In this document: positions 46,501-57,279 of the stretch, in pieces | How the letters are laid out: each line of letters begins with the position of its first letter | Position numbering within the stretch: the first letter of the stretch is position 1 | DNA from: Rhizomys pruinosus | Taxonomy: Eukaryota > Chordata > Mammalia > Rodentia > Spalacidae | Length of the DNA: 64,000 nucleotides | Reading direction: 5' to 3' | Assembly: GCA_009823505.1 (NCBI GenBank) | Contig: VZQC01005688.1 | Location: forward strand, 394,844 to 458,843 | Position numbers and translations under genes: made by a program | Notes under the pieces: model-generated | Databases searched by the model: none | Told to the model about the DNA's origin: nothing | What the model saw: only the letters and a program-made list of their open reading frames with translations

Positions 46501-48146
46501 ACCGAATAGCTAAGCAAACCTGAGAAAAATGTAATACAGGGGGGATTGCTCCACAGACTTCAAACTATATTACAGGCATAGTCATAAAGACAGCCTGGTA
46601 CTGGCACAAAAACAGACCTGTACTGAAATGAACAAAACTGAAGATCCAAACTTGAGCTCACAACAATTTCAGCCACCTCATATTTGACAAAGGGGGAAAA
46701 ACCTCACATGGAGAAAGGACGCCATCTTCAGCAAACGGTGCTGGCAAATTGGATCATTATTGATAGGAAGAACAAAATTAAACCCTACCTCTCCCTGTAC
46801 AAAAATCAACTCCCAATGATCAAAGGCTCAATGTGAAACCGAACCCTGAAGGTGATAGAAGAAATTAGCAACAACCTAACAAGACATAGGTGTAGGAAAA
46901 GACTCTCTAAATCAGACAGAGCTGCAGGAAAGAGTCAAACAATCAACAAATGGGACTCATTAAAATCAAAGCTTCTGTACAGACGAAATGACAAGTCAGG
47001 AGGTGAAAAGAAAACCCACAGAGTGGGAGGAAACTTTATACCAGTGATACATTGACAGAGCATTGACATCAAGAAATATAAACTATTCAAAAAACAAAGA
47101 AGTAAGAACACAATGACTTAGTCAAAAGATGGAGTAATGAGCTGAACAGAGACTTCATAGTGAGGAAGTAAAGATGGCTGAGAAAAAACATCTTAAAAAA
47201 TGTTCAACATCATTAATTATTAGGAAATGCAAATTAAACCACTCTCAGATATCATCTCACTCCAATACAGTAGCTAAGATCAAGAAAACAAAAGAACCAC
47301 GATTGCAGAGGGATTTGGGGAAAGGGGGAACATCTCATCCATGCTGGTGGGAATGTAGCAACTTGTACAACCACTATGGAAACAGTGTGAAAACCCTTAA
47401 ACAGACTCAGAATGGAGCCCACCAACTGACCCAGTCATACCACTCCCTGGGTATATACCCACAAGAGTCTCTACCGAAAGATACATGACTTCCATTGTTA
47501 TTGCAGCAAAGATACATGCACGTCCATTGTTTACTTGCAGTCTTCTTCACAATAGGCAAAGAGCTGGCAACAACAAAATGTCTTAGACATGAAAGTGGAT
47601 GACAAAAATGTGGCACAATCTACACATATGAGAGCTTATTCACTGGTAAAAGAAGATGCATCGATGAATATTGCAGAAACTGGGATGGAGCTTGAAGCCA
47701 TTAATACTTGAGTAGAGTAACAACATGTCCCGAAAGAAAACCAGGAGAATGTGTTTTGCTCCTTTGTGAGTAATCTATACAAATCCTCCAGCAAAAGTAA
47801 AGCTGAAATGGCAGTTATTGTTAACTTTTTGTTTATACTGAAAGCAACTATGTTGGTTAATAGTGAATCTCTCAATAGGGTCTAGAATCCACACACATTA
47901 TTCTCAGACTCTGTAATATTGTATATTGGTGAAGATATGTATCTGTATTTTAGAGTAATATAAAATTAATGGAGGGAAATAGTGGAATCTAAGCTAGTAA
48001 AAAACAAAAAGGAATTGATGAGATAAAGAATCAGGAAAGATTATGGCAGAATGCATGGTCTGGGGGGGGGGAAGGGGAATATGCCTGAACTGAATTGAGT
48101 AATGATGTATGAAATACACAAAACATCAATAAAAATATTTTTAAAA
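43596..48146 (+). pseudogene. L1 ORF1 end, ORF2 and 3' UTR, heavily frameshifted
   Basis: After the provirus the L1 continues collinearly: ORF1 end, the endonuclease start (taatacccttaatataaatg region), reverse transcriptase with the FADD codons at 46071-46082, the C-terminal part and the 3' UTR with aataaaaatatttttaaaa. Nearly every 20-40 bases carry a one-base gain or loss compared with the L1s at 14279 and 27400. No frame exceeds about 100 codons. Confidence 0.85.
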
Positions 48147-48245
48147 AGAAATGTGTTTACAGACCAAATAGGACCATGTTACTTACAAATACTTTTATGT
48201 ACAGAATATTCTTAAAGTAAAATAAAACATGTATTTTTGCCTTTA
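48147..48245 (+). other. Probable 3'-transduced flank of L1 copy 3
   Basis: About 99 bp of non-L1 sequence between the L1's own poly(A) site and the right target-site duplication. It has its own aataaa at 48221-48226 about 19 bp before a short A run, as expected if transcription read through to a downstream poly(A) site. Confidence 0.55.
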
Positions 48246-48260
48246 AAAATATTTAATATA

Positions 48261-48571
48261 TAATCATGTATTTGACTATATTCATGGAATTTAATGCTAG
48301 GTGTTACATATCATTTAAATATATTTAACGTATTACATACTATGCTAATGCACAGCATTATACATTGTTGTATGCACACACTTAGGTAACCCAAGAGTAG
48401 TAGGCATTCTTGTCACTCTTCCTGTGTCTAGAAACAGAACTTCCGAGTACAAAGAATCAGAACTTCTTAGAAAAATGGGTCAATCTGGGTTTGGGTCAGA
48501 AAATAAATAATACTGGAATATCACTACAGAGCAAAGTCTTTTTAAAAGCTTAAAGAATTTCTTAATGATGA
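48261..48571. other. Intronic sequence, nothing recognised
   Basis: AT-rich, no supported feature. Confidence 0.6.
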
Positions 48572-48712
48572 CGGGCGTGGTGGCACACGCCTTTAATCCT
48601 AGCACTGGGGTGGGGGGGGGAGGCAGATGGATCTTTGTGAGTTCAAGGCCAGCCTGGTCTACAGAGTGAGTTCCAGGACGGCTGGGGCGACAGGGAGACC
48701 CTGTCTCGATTT
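48572..48712 (+). mobile_element. B1 SINE
   Basis: Full-length B1 with a G-rich expansion after cctagcactgg (48608-48620). Confidence 0.9.
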
Positions 48713-48822
48713 GCCTAGCTTTGAGCTTGCTCAGTGCAAATAGTCTCGTCATGAGAGTTTGACCAACACAATCAGAGGTGGTGTTTTAATGTTGAGGCCG
48801 CATGAGGTCATTGGTAACTGTT

Positions 48823-49195
48823 CTACTTTTCTCTCTGTTGTTGTGACAAACAATATGAACAAAAGCAACCTGAGGGGAGGAAAGAGTTTATTTGGCTTAC
48901 GGGTTACAGTCCATCATTAAGAGAAGTCAGAACAGGAACTCAAGGCTGGAGCTTGGAAAAGAAACCACAGAGGAATGCTGCTTACTGCCCCCCCCCACAA
49001 CAGCTTGCTCAGCTACTTTTATTGTACAGCTCTGACCTCCCTGCCTAGGGATCGCACTGCCCACCTTGGGCTAGACACTCCTACATTGATTATCAATCAA
49101 GAAAATGCCCCAGAGACATGGCCACAGGCAATCCAATGGAGAAAACTCTTCAACTGAGATTGCTTCTTCCCAGGTATGTCAAGTTGACTACAAAA
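48823..49195 (-). mobile_element. Solo LTR, MaLR-like
   Basis: On the minus strand it starts near tttgtagtcaacttgacata and ends with aaactctttcctcccc and a gttgcttttgttcat block. It is related to the LTRs at 31078 but older. Confidence 0.7.
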
Positions 49196-49416
49196 TTATG
49201 ACAGTCATAGTACCAAAAGCTTAAAAGGAAGAACTGGAAAGACATGCCCAATGTTTCTGGGAATCAATGGACATGCATATATGTATATGTAGGGGTTGTG
49301 CTTACCCAGAAAGTCCTACCAAGGTCCTGAACCTTCACCTTGAGTTAACTTCAAATCAGGTAGTATAAGTTAGGACAAAGTTCTCAACTCCCATTTACCT
49401 GTTAGAAGCATACCCC

Positions 49417-49448
<32 letters not shown>

Positions 49449-49966
49449 ATTTGCAGCCCACCCTGTAAGTATGTCAAAGGATAATCAGTGCACATCAAAG
49501 CAATGACATGAAAGATTAGTGCAAAACAGCATTTGCACTTTGTCGAGGTTCCACTGAGCCCTCTGCTTTCAGAGAAATGGATATACAAGGTAGTAATCAC
49601 TAGCTCACCTTCTTAGACAAGTGTTCAGACTTGCATTATTAATATTTTATCCAGCGTGTCATGTGTTACTTGAGGTGGTGTAATATAAAGCAGGTGATAA
49701 GTCTGATATGTTCCTAGCACAAAGGGTCAATGCAACTTGAATCAAGTCTCGGACTATACTGATCCATTTATAGGAATTCCATGAGGGACATGCAACAAAT
49801 GAGATGGTGATAGCTGTGCTTGCTGTAGGAGGCAGAGACAGGAGGCTGGTTAGAGCCTATTGTCTACCAGCCTAGGTCCAATGACACCAATCACTGCCAC
49901 CTGCTGAGCCATCTCACTGGTCTGTATTATTTTGTATTTTAACTTAAAAAATTAATTTTTTTTAAG
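49196..49966. other. Intronic sequence with a (CA)n
   Basis: CA array at 49418-49448. 49800-49920 has weak B1-like words but is too diverged to call. No gene. Confidence 0.5.
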
Positions 49967-50005
49967 TGGGCTGGAGAGATAGCTCAACAGTTAAGAACAC
50001 TGCCT
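49967..50005 (+). mobile_element. Isolated SINE head fragment
   Basis: gggctggagagatagctcaa, then a cagttaagaacactgcctg block, is a B2/B3 head cut off after box A. A 3'-truncated SINE is unusual and suggests a later deletion. Confidence 0.65.
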
Positions 50006-50212
50006 GTTCATTTAGTATTTTCCTGTCCAGCAGCCCCCATGCTACTGAGATTGTTGCATTGTAAGGCCCCATAAGGCCCACAGCAAAGGGAAACTTAAGA
50101 TCTACATGGAAGTTAAAAGGACCTTTGGCATATCTTCAGTGGCCTATAGGGAGCATCACAGCTCAAGTTCAGTTCGGAAAGTGATGGAGCATGAACCCTG
50201 TGAGGCAGATGA

Positions 50213-50518
50213 TATTATTTATTTATTTATTTACTTATTTATTTATTTATTTACTTTTATTGAGCACATTTCATACATTTCTTAATCAAATTTAGACTCA
50301 TTCCCCCATCCATGCCCACCCCTCATGCCCCCCGCCAGAGCTCACAGATTCTGTCATACACAAGTCCTGTCTTGCATCTTTTTCTCAGTCTTTTATAACC
50401 TTTTCGATGCACAAGTTTACTGTTTTGGTCAGTTCTTTGAGTAGATTTTTCTCTCTCTTTTTTTGCTCCCTTTGATTTTATATTATTCCAAAATATGCTT
50501 ATATACACTCCACACATC
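50213..50518 (-). mobile_element. L1 3' end fragment
   Basis: On the minus strand it reads as the L1 3' UTR: a G-rich ggcggggggcatgaggggtg tract, gaatgagtctaaatttgatt and tgctcaataaaagtaaata. The tail is a (TTTA)-rich run at the left. Confidence 0.8.
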
Positions 50519-51237
50519 AGACGCTTTTAAGGAGGGAAGAAGGGACCTGGATTCTGAGGTGCTGCCCTGAGGATGGCTTTAAAGCTCCTTTTGGTGGGAC
50601 AGCAAAGGGACTGTTGGATGGTTTTAGAAAAGCCTTTCAATGCTAAGGAGCAGGCTGTACAGGAGGCTCTGGTCTGAGAAATGAAAGATGATAAAAATAT
50701 AGAGACAGCCTATGTAAACAATCTTTCTAACACTTGGCAGCAGAGTTTGGTGAAGGATCTGGGCAGAAGCTGGAGACAGTGTAGGTTAAAAAGTTTTCTT
50801 TATCCATAAAAGAAAGACATGATGAAAACACACCACGTATTTTACACATAAAAATTATATACTCATATATTTTGATATACACATATATACTTATAGACAC
50901 ACATTTAAAAGTTATGCTTTCATTTAAGATGGGAGAGACCTGGTCTTGTGCAGCTCTGAGGGGAAAGGGCGAGGACATAGAGGGGCTGATGGGTGGAGTG
51001 AGATCTCTGAGGAAGCAGAGGGGCTAGAGTCCAGAGCCCAGATGGAGGGATTAATTAGCATTGGAAAGGCAGGCGGCCTTGTGCTCTGAAGCAGCAGAGA
51101 ACAGATTGGAAGGCGCAGCTGCAGGGCGAGGCCTCTTCCCCTGGTTTCTGTTTTTATTGGGATGGGTTTTTTTTTTCAATCCTCTTTGGAGCCTTGTAAA
51201 TAATCACTTTTTATTCATTTATTTTTATTTTTCTGTA
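50519..51237. other. Intronic sequence, nothing recognised
   Basis: No supported feature. Confidence 0.55.
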
Positions 51238-51463
51238 CTACGGATTGAACCTAGGCTCTTGTGCATGCTGGGCAAGTATTTATCTATACCACTGAACTAT
51301 ATCCCCAGTCCTCTTCTTACTTTTAATTTTAAGACAAGGTATCACTAAGTTGCCAAGACTGGCTTTGAAACTCATTCTGAAGCCTAAGCCTCCTTGGAAT
51401 TTGTAATCCTGCCTCGGCCTTCCAAGTAGGAGGACTTATAGCCATGCGACCAGGTCTGGCTTT
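51238..51463 (-). mobile_element. ID-type SINE and old B1-like SINE
   Basis: 51238-51312 is a reversed tRNA-Ala-like ID element (ggattgaacctaggctcttg, ctgaactatatccccagtcc). 51330-51463 is a very diverged reversed B1-like monomer. Confidence 0.65.
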
Positions 51464-51682
51464 ACAATCAGTTTCTTATAAATAATCCATATATAAGTAT
51501 ACTTCCTCCAATATGAGATCTAACACATACTTATCAATAGAAGACAATTCAATGATATCAGTTCTCTATGTGATTTTTACTGAGGTAACTGTGCTAACCT
51601 CTCTCAGCATTTGTACTTTTTCGATTTTTTTCTTATATTACTAAACATGCCAGCTTTCTGTCTCTGTAAGAAATGCCTGCAG

Positions 51683-51826
51683 GAGCTGGGCGTGGTGGCG
51701 CATGCCTTTAATCCTAGCACTCAGGCGGCAGAGGCAGGGGGATCTTTGTGAGTTCAAGGCCAGCTTGGTCTACACAGTGAGTTCCAGGACAGCTGGGCTA
51801 CAAGGAGACCCTGTCTAGGGAAAAAA
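51683..51826 (+). mobile_element. B1 SINE with 15-bp target-site duplication
   Basis: Full-length B1. A perfect aagaaatgcctgcag lies at 51668-51682 and 51827-51841. Confidence 0.95.
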
Positions 51827-51996
51827 AAGAAATGCCTGCAGAAAGGAAAGATTTATTTTGGCTGTTGGTAGCAGAGGTCTCTGATCATTTGGCCCCTGTG
51901 CTTTGGCTGTGTGGTGAAGCAGACATCCGGGTGGGGAGTGCGTGACAGAACAAAACAGTTCACCTCCTGACTGCTGAGGAGATGGAGGAGAGAGTG

Positions 51997-52120
51997 TGAG
52001 CCTGGTGAGGCATGTCCATAATCCTACCACTAGGAAAGCAAAGGCAGGATAATTAACACAAGCTTGAGGCCAGCCTAGGCTAACCAGTAAGATCCTGTCT
52101 CAGAAAGGAGAAAGAAAAAG
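51997..52120 (+). mobile_element. Old B1-like SINE
   Basis: gcctggtgaggcatgtccat, then a gcttgaggccagcctaggct block and agatcctgtctc. Confidence 0.6.
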
Positions 52121-52950
52121 AGAAAAGAGTAGGTTTGATGACCTAACTTTTCCCAGTAGAAACCAACATCTACAGGTTCTATCGCCACACAATAAACCAC
52201 TAGCTGGTGGCCAAGTAGCATATGTGCCTTGGGGTGGTGCACTTAAGATCGAAACCACAATACTATGGTCTGTAGACTGAGAGTCAGGTGGATATAGTGG
52301 AACTGGGTCCACACATTTTTGGGTCACTGGTGGACTTAATGCATTCATCTTTGCTATTTTTTTTACCCGATAAACCGCTGGCTCTGGAACACGCCTCTCG
52401 GCCTGTGCTTTCTCTATTCTGGACTTCTAGGCCACTTCTAGGCCACAGGCAAATTCCCTGTGGGTCTGGAGCTAGCCCAGAGCTGGGGAGATTGAAGAGG
52501 TAAGGGTGAGTGTAAGAATAGGCTCAGAGAAGACCCTGGAAACTTCCACACATGTGTGTGGATGAAGCTGTCAAGCAGGTCTGAGGCTGTACCCTTCCAG
52601 TCCCAAAATCCACAGGCTGAAATGTGTCCATTGGACAAGAGGTGTGTGCACTCCACACCACCGTGCCGACGGCAGGAGGCCCACATCTGGGAACACTCAG
52701 ATTCGGTGGTGCTGATGGTGGCCAACGGTTCTTGCTGGACACTGATTACTTAGGAATTATTCCAAAACCTTTGCATTGAAATCTGGCCTATGATATTCGC
52801 AATAATACCACTCACCATGCCACCCTCCAGGATTTTTCTTCTCACTCTTAAATGTGATTTGCATCATTCTTACTCTACAGACTACTGAGAGGCAATACTG
52901 AATAGAGGTTACCATCCCAGATCCTAGAGCCAGACAAGCCATGCCAGGGC
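52121..52950. other. Intronic sequence, nothing recognised
   Basis: GC-moderate unique sequence. No coding similarity noticed. Confidence 0.55.
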
Positions 52951-53284
52951 TGTTGGGTCAGGGCCCGGGATGGAAAGCCAAGATAGCGGAGACCGGAGGA
53001 GCCTCCCTTCTTTTCCCGTCTGGAGCTTGCGTTTGCCAGTGAAAATCACCAGAGGAAAATCACCAAATTCCCAGGAGACCTCCAGGTCTGAGACCCACCT
53101 TTAGGCTCCTGACCTGACCTAACTGGCCAGATTCCAACATGTTACCATCTCCCCTCCCCTGACCTATAAAAGGCCCTTCCCACCTCCCAGACAGGCGTTG
53201 TCCTCCACCCTAAGGGCCATGGAGTCACCCAAGGATAAGTGTATTTCCTGGAATAAATGCCTGCCTTTGTTTACTTTTATTTCA
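52951..53284 (+). mobile_element. Solo LTR, retrovirus-like
   Basis: It runs from TGTTGGGTCAGG to TTTATTTCA with a TATA box (gacctataaaaggcccttcc) and aataaa at about 53252. The U3-R-U5 spacing is sensible. The family is not identified and no internal sequence adjoins. Confidence 0.7.
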
Positions 53285-53640
53285 GACTGATTTGGCCTCT
53301 TAAGGACATTAGTACTTCCCCTTTAACTTGCTGTGTGACTCTAGGCAAGTTGCTTATCCTCTCTGCTTCAATTCCATCTGCAAAACAATAATGTTTATAA
53401 TAAGAATCTCCACTCCAAGAAGTTGCTGTGACAAGACCCATGCCAACTCCATCAGACAAGGCCCCAGAGTAGTGTGAAGGAAATGGGTGGTAGGCCAGCC
53501 CTAACCTGAGAACTGTTAGAAACTGACTATGGCTGGGTGAGGGAGAGTAGACCTTCCTTAAGATCCCTAGATAGACTGAATAAACTCAGGTGGATGAACT
53601 TGAACGGAAGGACATCTGGGTAAAAATGCTTGACCAAACG
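53285..53640. other. Intronic sequence, nothing recognised
   Basis: Unique sequence; the right end may already belong to the L1 3' UTR that carries the minisatellite. Confidence 0.5.
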
Positions 53641-54022
53641 GGACTTAGCGTGCATGGGAGAGTGCATGAGGCCTGGTGTGTGTGGGAGAGTGCATGAGGC
53701 CTGGTGTGTGTGGGAGAGTGCATGAGGCCTGCTGTGTGTGTGGGAGAGTGCATGAGGCCTGGTGTGTGTGTGTGTGTGGGAGAATGCATGAGGCCTGCTG
53801 TGTGGGGGAGAGTGCATGAGGCCTGCTGTGTGTGTGGGAGAGTGCATGAGGCCTGGTGTGTGTGTGTGTGTGTGGGAGAGTGCATGAGGCCTGCTGTGTG
53901 GGGGAGAGTGCATGAGGCCTGCTGTGTGGGGGAGAGTGCATGAGGCCTGCTGGATGGGGGAGAGTGCATAAGGCCTGCTGTGTGGGGAGAGTGCATGAGG
54001 CCTGCTGTGTGTGTGGGGGGGG
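53641..54022. repeat. Minisatellite, 12 units with higher-order pattern
   Basis: Twelve copies of gagagtgcatgaggcctg joined by TG- or G-rich linkers of variable length (unit about 27-39 bp). Linker types recur in the order CTGTGTGTG / GGTG(TG)n / CTGTGGGG in units 3-5 and again in units 6-8. Confidence 0.95.
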
Positions 54023-54105
54023 TTGGATAAGTGAGAGGATCTAAATTTGATTAAGACCTGTTTTATGAAACATACAAAAGCTCGATAAAATGTTCTGTTT
54101 TGTTG
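54023..54105 (+). mobile_element. L1 3' terminus
   Basis: gaggatctaaatttgattaa, then a gacctgttttatgaaacata block and ctcgataaaatgttctg, match the last bases of rodent L1s. The minisatellite therefore grew inside an L1 3' UTR. Confidence 0.8.
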
Positions 54106-54121
54106 TTGTTTGTTTGTTTAT

Positions 54122-54187
54122 TTGTTTTGTCTTTTTGAGACAGGGTCTCCTTGGAACTCACTATGTAGACCAGGCTGGCCTTGAACT
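54122..54187 (-). mobile_element. B1 fragment with internal deletion
   Basis: Reverse B1 start and core joined without the usual tagccccagctgtcc between them. Confidence 0.75.
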
Positions 54188-54418
54188 TGTTTTTTAAAAA
54201 GACATTTCTATGAGTGTTCAGTGAGCAGTATCTGTAAAAGACTTGGAGAAGAATCTGGCACCCACTTGAGGCCTGGGGTGAGGGCACTATAAGTTATTAT
54301 TTAAACCATACTGAGCATGTACTGTGCCCCAGGCACTATGTGCTAAGTAACTCAGACAAACTGCCATATTTGTTCTAATGAAAACCCATCTCTATAATGA
54401 AGAACACTGAATTCTTAA

Positions 54419-54620
54419 TTTTTTTATGTGCCTGTATGTATCCCTGCTTGTCTATGTGTGTGCAGGTGACCTCAGGGGTCAAAAGAAGGCATGGGAACCC
54501 CTGGATCTGTAGTTACAGGTGGTTGTGAGTCTCCCAATATGGGTGCTGGGAACCGAAACTGGGTCTTCTGCAAGGGCAAGTGCTCTTAACCACTGAGGTA
54601 TCTCTTGACTTCCCCAAGAT
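54419..54620 (-). mobile_element. Old B2-type SINE
   Basis: cctcaggggtcaaaagaagg, tgggtgctgggaaccgaaac and the tRNA-like head ttaaccactgaggtatctct in reverse orientation. Confidence 0.75.
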
Positions 54621-54905
54621 CATGGGGCTTCTAAGCAATAAAACCAGGGTCTGAACCCAAAATTCTTCCATTAACTCTTTTACTGTGAGCTCAGCTCACC
54701 AAGCCTGTGGCTGGGTTCACTATGCACTTTCATTGTGGCTCTACTGCTTCCTAACCGCTGTGCTGACTTACGATTGAGCTTTTGCCCACTGGTTTCTTCC
54801 TGTGACACATGTGTGTGCGTAAACACAGCTGTTCCCTCATATTTTTTGTCTATTAGTTTCCTGTTGGATCACAGCTTTACTAAGTCACAAAACATCCAGG
54901 CAATA
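54621..54905. other. Intronic sequence, nothing recognised
   Basis: No supported feature. Confidence 0.5.
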
Positions 54906-55026
54906 GACCTAGGTGTGGTGACCCACACTTATTTATAATCCCAAACTTTGGAGATAGAGACAGGAGGATCAGGAGATCAGGGTCATCCTTGGCTCAAGGT
55001 CAACCGTGTCTCAAAAAAAAAAAAAA
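54906..55026 (+). mobile_element. Old B1-like SINE
   Basis: ctaggtgtggtgacccacac, agacaggaggatcaggagat and an A tail after gtgtctc. Confidence 0.7.
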
Positions 55027-55182
55027 GATGCATAGGAAATAAACTGTCCTCACAATATTAACAATTCCACACACATCAATTTTAGCTCACAAAGGCATTG
55101 AATTTTTTATTTTCACTGTGAAATCCAAGTAGAACTGTGGCAACATATATATTTTGTATTATTATTATTTTTTTAAGAAATT

Positions 55183-55326
55183 TCTTTTTTTGAGACAAGG
55201 TCTCCCTGTAGCTCCAGCTGGCCTGGAGCTTGCTATGTAGACCAGGCTGGCTTTGAACTCACAGAGATCTGCCTGCCTCTGCCTCCCAAGTGCTGGGATT
55301 AAAGGCATGCACCACCATGCCCAACA
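55183..55326 (-). mobile_element. B1 SINE
   Basis: Full-length reverse B1 with a T-rich tail at the left. Confidence 0.9.
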
Positions 55327-55339
55327 AAGCTATTTCATT

Positions 55340-55568
55340 TTTAAAAAACTTTTATTTATTTTATTTATGTGTATCCGTATATTGACTGCATGTGTGTAGT
55401 AAGTCATCCCTGTAATCCAGTGCTGGTGGAGATCAGAATAAGGCATCAGATCCCTGAAACTGGAGTTACAGACGGTTGTCACCCACCACATTGGGTGCTG
55501 GGAATCAAACCCAGGACCTCTGCAGGAACAATCAGTGCTCTTAACTGCAGACCCATCTCGCCAGCCCC
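55340..55568 (-). mobile_element. Old B3-type SINE
   Basis: Reverse orientation, with a single copy of ctgaaactggagttacagac, so it lacks the young 17-bp duplication. Confidence 0.8.
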
Positions 55569-55670
55569 TGTATTATCTTCTTTTTAATATATATTCCAAG
55601 TTAACATAAGAAAAAAAGTGTTTCAGTGATTCTCAAGTTAGCAACCTGCCCATTTTCCTATTCCTGAGAG

Positions 55671-55798
55671 GAGAGAGAGAGAGAGAGAGGGAGAGAGAGT
55701 TATCTTTTAAGTTCATTGGACTTGTATTTTCTAATGTACTTTATGCTCAAATATTTTGATGTTCAAATATTTTTCTTCACCCTTCTTTTGTATTCTCT

Positions 55799-55840
<42 letters not shown>

Positions 55841-55850
55841 TGTGTGTGTG
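55671..55850. repeat. (GA)n and a (CA)n-(TG)n palindromic microsatellite
   Basis: A GA run at 55671-55699, and a run of about 16 CA units followed directly by GTG units (55804-55850), forming a self-complementary alternating tract. Confidence 0.95.
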
Positions 55851-56289
55851 CATGCACTTCAAAGGAATATAGAAGCTTTATTTTAAAGGAAGAAAGGTGT
55901 CTGAATAAATACCAAAAGAATTAGAACCCATAGAAAATTGCAAATAATGCACTCGCCTTTCCAATGAGATAACAGTATGGAAGTACTTTGTCAGCTGGAA
56001 GAAAATGGTGGCTGGTAGTGGCTTTACATGATAACAGGCATTTGACTTCATTTAGTAAAGGCAGCACCTCTGCCCCACTGTGCAGAACAGAGACTAACAA
56101 CTTTTCAAAACTAGAGTAATGAAGTTTGCTTCCAGTTCAGCTGTGCAGAAGAGGAGAGGAGAACGGCAGCATGGCTGCCCTGACTCTGCAGCTGGAAGAC
56201 CTCTCCATGCTGCTTTCTGCAAATGGAGAGAGGACAGATGAGCTGAGTCAAGGAGCAAGAGCTGGGAGAGGAAGAGTGGGACTTGAAAA
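55851..56289. other. Intronic sequence, nothing recognised
   Basis: No supported feature. Confidence 0.5.
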
Positions 56290-56346
56290 ACATTTTTTTT
56301 AATTTTATTTATTTCTGTATGTGTATGAATGTACTGTCTGCATGCA
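56290..56346 (-). mobile_element. 3' tail of a young B2/B3 SINE
   Basis: Only the tail and the last ~40 bp (gtatgtgtatgaatgtactg, tctgcatgca) of the young family are present: a strongly 5'-truncated insertion. Confidence 0.8.
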
Positions 56347-57279
56347 AGAAATGTGGCAAGGATTTGACTGGTGAGAGCAAGCAGCTGCAAGACAGAAACA
56401 GATCCTGCACTCCCCATCCTGCCTAGAGCCAGGCACCCTCTCGACCCTCCTAGACTGGAAGTCTATATCGCAGAAGTCCAGCATGGCTGAATCTGCAAAC
56501 AAGCTAGTGTGCCTAATGTCTGGCCCGCGTCAATGCAGAAAGCAAGTGCTCTGAACCTGCTGCTGTACTGATTACTAGCTTCGACTGCATTCACCTCAAA
56601 GAGCAAGGCAACCCACAGTGTGTCTAGTCATGTGTGTGGATGCTTGCTTCCATGGCTAGCTTTGCACAGCAGGCAGTGGGCGGGGCTGAGATACACAACC
56701 TCTGTGAACAGCTTCTCCACAGATGCCCCACAGCACTTAGACTCCATAGTATGGCAACCGGGGCTGAAAAGCAGAATGTTAGCCAGAGCTTCATATCAAC
56801 CCCCTAGGAAGCCCAGCGCCAAGCACTAACCCAATCTGCCCTCAGACATCAGGAGGGCCTGAGGACTATAAAGTGGAACAAACTGTTAGAGTGATCTTGA
56901 TTTGCATGCTGGGTAAGAGCAAGCACAGCTGTCCCCCACCTAGGAGAAATGGGGGCAGGTTGGCTGAGGCAGCCCTTCCCCTCTGGCTCCCTGTCCGTCT
57001 GTCCATCCTGCTTCTGTACAGGGCAACTTGTGCTCATTCTGCTATCTTTGGAGGACAGTTTGGGAGGGTGGCCGAGCACGCAGACCTGAGTCAAGCCATC
57101 CCAACTGCTCATGAGCTGGGAGACTTTGAACAAGCACTAATTCCACTGAGACCATTTCTCCATTTGTCTAATAGGGAGGTATAATGGTTTGTACCTGATA
57201 GGAGTGATTAGAACATCCAGGAAAATTATTCTACTAGTCCCTAGCACAAAATAAGAATACAACAAGTGAAGGGAGATGA
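56347..57279. other. Unique intronic sequence
   Basis: About 0.9 kb without a recognised repeat or coding similarity. Short open frames exist but carry no family signature. Confidence 0.55.

Larger units (their letters stand above)
38453..48245 (+). mobile_element. Near full-length L1 (copy 3) with nested ERVK and 3' transduction
   Basis: The element starts with two promoter monomers and continues through ORF1 (interrupted by an ERVK provirus at 39636-43595), ORF2 and a 3' UTR whose poly(A) site lies near 48130-48146, then about 100 bp of non-L1 sequence. A perfect 15-bp repeat, aaaatatttaatata, lies at 38438-38452, immediately before the first monomer, and at 48246-48260. It fits an L1 endonuclease target duplication. 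Confidence 0.85.

Noticed and set aside
53527..53996. Repetitive frames of 98-136 codons, or a CRISPR-like array of 12 repeats
   Set aside because: The sequence is a TG-rich minisatellite inside an L1 3' UTR. Linkers are low-complexity variants of each other, not unique spacers, and the host is a mammal.
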